NCBI GenBank assembly: GCA_946800325.1
Contig: OX326960.1
Span: 32,951,629-33,015,628, forward strand
Source: Luzula sylvatica
Taxonomy: Eukaryota; Streptophyta; Magnoliopsida; Poales; Juncaceae
Length of the DNA stretch: 64,000 nt
Direction of reading: 5' to 3'
In this document: positions 60,486 through 64,000 of the stretch, one piece after another
How positions within the stretch are numbered: the first letter of the stretch is position 1
Layout of the letters: every line of letters begins with the position of its first letter
The notes under the pieces: generated by a model
What the model was told of the DNA's origin: nothing
What the model saw: the letters and a program-made list of their open reading frames with translations, nothing else
Database searches by the model: none
Made by a program: the position numbers and the translations under genes

Positions 60486-60895
60486 TTATAAATCAAACCA
60501 TAAGAAATTAACAATTGAGCCATACTTTTATATGGAGATTATATATTAAGTCCCAATAACACCAAAATAACATCCTTGATGAGGTGGCAAGAGAGGATTA
60601 AGTAGGTTGATTAGTATTATTGATTGTCTCATGGAACGATTTAATTAACTGTTTAATTGAATTGACACGTCAATTAACATTTACTAATATTAGCATATTA
60701 TAAATTATTGATGTGTTAATTAAACGTGTCAATCAACATTTAATTGAGTCAATTATAAATATTAATCAATTCAATTTATCGTCTCATCAAGGATATTGTG
60801 ATGAGTTTGGAGTCAAATTATATTTTTCTTTCCTACAGGAATATAATTTAGATTGCAATAGAAACATAACAAAACAAAAATTGACACGTGTCAAC
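60486..60895. repeat. Foldback element, copy B2
   Basis: Begins TTATAAATCAAACCATAAG immediately after the Helitron CTAG and follows B1 closely for about 400 bp (CAATAACACCAAAATAACAT, GATGAGGTGGCAAGAG, ATTGATGTGTTAATT, CTCATCAAGGATATTG). It carries an extra short duplication near 60645 (TTTAATTAACTGTTTAATT). Small open frames in both copies are incidental. Confidence 0.7.
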
Positions 60896-61647
60896 ATTGT
60901 GTGACATGTTCAAGACATTTAAATTAGTCCGTTTATATCTCTTATTTAGTTGTTCTTATTAAAAAATTACTAAATTAAATATTGTATTTGCTATGTTAAA
61001 ATATTTTTATATATAATTGTTTAAATTTTCTATGTGTTAACATATGAAAATAATTATTTAATAATAGTATAATAATAATTATTATAAGTTCGTAATATTG
61101 TAAATTAACATATGATCATAGATTCATAATATAATGGTAAACAAATATCATTTTTTTAATATTTTCATTTCCCCTTAAGTTTAAAATTTTCCCCATTTTT
61201 TGTTGCAGGTGGTCTTTTTATAACTTCACATAATTTATTAACCAAAAAAAAGTGTGCGTTATATTATTATTTTTTTTCTCCGTATAAGAGATAAATATTT
61301 TTTATAATGACCTGTTTCAAATTCGTGACTATAGTTGTTCAGCTCGCGAATAATACGCGTATAATTTACGAATAATTACGTATTACGAATAATATACGTA
61401 TTGACGTTCCCGTACTCAATCTGATTAATAATTCGCGTATTTTATAATTGTTTTAAAAAAACACGAATAATACACGTATTTCCGTATAATACGTTTTTTA
61501 AAAGAAAAAAATATAAATTTTTTAATAAATAAAAAAACAAAAATTTTCAAAAATTATTAAGAAAATCAAAATATCAATAATAATATATAAATTTATGATT
61601 TTGAACTAAAATGAATATTGTTTAATAAAATAATTATAATTATGAAT
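60896..61647. other. AT-rich spacer with ACGTATT/AATACG low-complexity sequence
   Basis: No gene. From about 61330 to 61500 CGAATAATACG, ATACGTATT and CGCGTAT words repeat. Similar words reappear at 62270-62365 (CGAACGTATTACG), on the far side of the hAT MITE, so the MITE may have landed inside an older repeat. Confidence 0.45.
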
Positions 61648-61655
61648 TATTTATG

Positions 61656-62178
61656 GGGGTGGGCATTCGGTTGAACCGAACCGAACCGAACCGAGCCGAA
61701 CCGAATAAGAGCAAACCGAATTAAACCGAACCGGACAAGATTCAAACCGAACCGAACCGAATAAAATTTGAACCGATTTAAAAGCGAACCGAATAAACCG
61801 AACTTCTTATTCGGTTTATTCGGTTGAACCGAATTAGAAGTTTTATAATGTTAAAATTTAAGTGGTATTTAGTAAAAAAATATAAAAACAGATCATATAA
61901 AATATATTTATCGTTATTTTTAATTTTACAGTATTAAATTTTAATTTTTTTTAAATGAACATAATAAAAAAGTAAAAAATAGTGTTAATCGGTCGGTTCG
62001 GTTTAATCGGTTCTGGAAATACCAAAACCGAACCGAACCGAATAAACCGAACGATATCAATTTTTGAACCGAACCGAACCAAATAAACCGAAAAACCGAA
62101 CCGAATAAACTGAATTTGATCGGTTCGGTTCGGTTTATTGGTTCGGTTCCCAAATAAACCAAACCATTTGCCCACCCC
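61656..62178. mobile_element. hAT-type MITE with 8-bp target-site duplication
   Basis: A 523-bp element with terminal inverted repeats GGGGTGGGCA (61656-61665) and TGCCCACCCC (62169-62178). It is flanked by a perfect 8-bp direct repeat TATTTATG (61648-61655 and 62179-62186), the target size of hAT transposons. The subterminal regions are long runs of AACCGAACCG/CGGTTCGGTT in inverted orientation (61670-61830 and 61985-62165), making the whole element a strong foldback. No transposase. The apparent open frames on minus are translations of the simple repeat. Confidence 0.9.
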
Positions 62179-62186
62179 TATTTATG

Positions 62187-62970
62187 GGTAAACAAATGTA
62201 CATTTATATACTTTTATATATCGAATTATTACATCTGTATTATGTAAAATAAACATAAATATAGACGAATAACCGAATCGACGAATTATTAGCGTATTGC
62301 GTTTTATTTGACCGATTAGAAAAACGTTTGATCCGAATTATATACGAACGTATTACGTGTCGTGACCTACGATATCTTAAGCCAAGGCTCAAACCCATGG
62401 ATCATTACAAAGCTTATAATGTTTATGATTAATTGAATGTTGAAATTGTAGTGTTTAAATTCAAATTAATGGATTTATATGCACCATTACTCTCTAAATT
62501 AACACAAAAAAATGATATCATTCAAAACTCTCGACCTGAACTATATGCATCCTGAAATTAACGAATTTAAAACTAAAAAAATCAGAATTTTTCCTCAATG
62601 AAATTAGTAAACCTGAGTTACTTTGGTTCGTGAACAAAATAATAATTCTTAATAATGAAATCTCTACATTATAAACTCATTTTTTTATTAACATAATCAA
62701 CTTTCTATGGACAGAACAGTTATATGCTTTGTTTTTAGTTATATTGGTTTGTTAATATCACATTTAGCTCTGTGAATGGAAAGGTCGGATCATTGACTTT
62801 TCGGATCGTATAATCGGGTCGGGTCGAATCCATATCAGTACATTCCAAACTTAAGATCTAGTAAATGTATAGTGATCCTGATCGATTACCAAAAAGTTAC
62901 AAACTTTCATCAAAACTCAAATCTTTTTGTCTATTTGTAATGTAATTTCTCTGATTTTTTTCTAAACTTC
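62187..62970. other. Promoter-side intergenic DNA of the PH-domain gene
   Basis: Continues the ACG-rich repeat to about 62370, then AT-rich sequence with no transposon end or open frame of note. The last about 150 bp are the likely promoter and leader of the plus-strand gene that starts at 62971. Confidence 0.35.
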
Positions 62971-64000
62971 ATGGAATCAAATGCGAGCAATTCAGTAAGT
63001 TGTCTCTCTTTGTCGATTTCATTGTTTATCGGGTTTTATTGCGATTAAAATTTGGTGCTTTTCTTCGTGAATTAAGATGGAGAGTAGCTTGGAGAAGATT
63101 AAAAAGCAGCTCGCTTCACCATCTGGGAAGCATCTTCTTCAAGGCCCCCTTCTCAAGCGATCTGAAACGGTTTGATTTCTGGATCTTTTCGTTTTTTGTT
63201 GAATTTTTGTTTTGTTTGGTATTAACCCAAATTGATTCTTAGTTCTGCCAAATTGTTTTAATAGAGGTAATATTAGGCCAAATTGGATTCGATTTAGGCT
63301 TAATTGCATATTCGGAGACTGAATTTACTAAATGTTTATAAATATAATGTTACAGCTTAGGAAATGGAATGAGAGATGGGTCATTTTAGATCCCACAACT
63401 GGAAAAATGGAATACAAGTACGTTTAATACCAAAATTTGTTTATTTTCCTACTTTTTGTAATTTAAGAAACACAAGGTTGTATTTATAAACTTCATACTT
63501 GTAATAGGATGCAGAGAAGTGATCCTGCTGTAAGAGGATCAATTATATTTGATTCGTCAAGCTCTATTTCATTATCTCCTCTTAATTTCCAGTAAGATTA
63601 ATTTCATATTATACGAATAAAAAATATATTGGTTTCCAAAGTAATTTCTGGTGAAATTACTAAAAATACCCTTTTTTGTCTTTTTTTTAATTGCAGTGGG
63701 TTAGCTAAGTATGATGGATGCGGTTTCTGTATCCTTGTATATCATAATTTTAATTTTTTACTTTTTGAATAAAATTGAAATGGTGAATTTGAAATTATTG
63801 GGTCTTTGACTAATTTTATTAGATATAGGGACTCCTTTGAAAAAAGAATATTTTCTCGTCGCCGAAACTCCCGGTGCAGCCAAAGCTTGGGTTTCTACTT
63901 TACAGTAAATTTTTTACAAATTATGCAATTAAACCCTAAATTATTACGATTTGCACAAATTTTTGATCCTTTTATTTTGATGGTACACAGTGCGACCCAA
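62971..64000 (+). CDS. PH-domain protein, 5' part (runs off the window)
   Basis: Exons: 62971-62994, 63077-63169, 63356-63417, 63508-63591, 63697-63728, 63823-63904, 63991 to the edge. All are GT-AG and in phase. The first mini-exon gives MESNASNS with a perfect GTAAGT donor. A start at 63077 (MESSLEKIKKQLASPSGKHL) is the alternative. A pleckstrin-homology domain spans about residues 27-127: GPLLKRSETLRKWNERWVIL, GKMEYK, RGSIIFD, YDGCGFYIGTP, KKEYFLVAETPGAAKAWVST, with the closing Trp of the C-terminal helix in place. PH domains bind phosphoinositides or proteins at membranes. The plant relatives I recall continue into a long coiled-coil tail, which is not in this window. The molecular role is unknown. 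Confidence 0.85.

Noticed and set aside
61941..62175. Two minus-strand frames with FGSVR-type repeats
   Set aside because: Translations of the CGGTTCGGTT subterminal repeat of the hAT MITE.

Overview
The window is nuclear DNA of a flowering plant, most likely a eudicot. It is AT-rich, its genes have short AT-rich GT-AG introns, its proteins belong to plant families (GYF/EXA1-like, TLC, PH), and it carries Helitron, hAT, PIF/Harbinger, LINE and SINE remains. There is no bacterial or organellar gene organisation.

Layout. 1-7.7 kb is gene-poor: a decayed Helitron (1133-2452), simple and tandem repeats, a purine tract with a possible gene remnant, and an extremely AT-rich palindromic island. 7.75-13.09 kb is a complete nine-exon gene on + for a 1423-residue GYF-domain protein with an eIF4E-binding-type motif. 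It is followed tail-to-tail by a two-exon P-loop kinase-like gene on - (13456-14124). From about 14.89 to 46.13 kb the window is one head-to-tail satellite array of about 250 monomers of about 124 bp. Two alternating monomer types make a 249-bp dimer, and larger higher-order blocks (about 1242, 1493, 2360 and 7363 bp offsets) lie on top. A tRNA-derived SINE sits in one block, and the same site is empty in two sister blocks. A PIF/Harbinger-like terminus abuts the right edge of the array.

46.1-54.3 kb is a repeat graveyard: a HARBI1-like fragment, an RNase H domain of an old LINE split by a 1.35-kb insertion that itself contains a younger 5'-truncated LINE with a perfect 16-bp target-site duplication, a second degenerate satellite of about 175 bp, an unclassified interspersed repeat, and a second Helitron (52900-54307) ending a few hundred bases upstream of the next gene. 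55.0-56.4 kb is a complete eight-exon gene for a 267-residue TLC-domain membrane protein. 57.1-62.2 kb holds more Helitron ends, a 303-bp tandem duplication, two tRNA-like SINE heads, a third Helitron flanked by direct copies of a foldback element, and a hAT-type MITE with an 8-bp target duplication. From 62.97 kb to the right edge is the 5' part of a PH-domain protein gene.

The four genes are unrelated single-copy-type housekeeping or regulatory genes and do not form a functional cluster. The most unusual parts are the gene-adjacent bipartite satellite with its internal insertion history, and the dense self-complementary GGTACC/GTACCG motif throughout the GYF gene.
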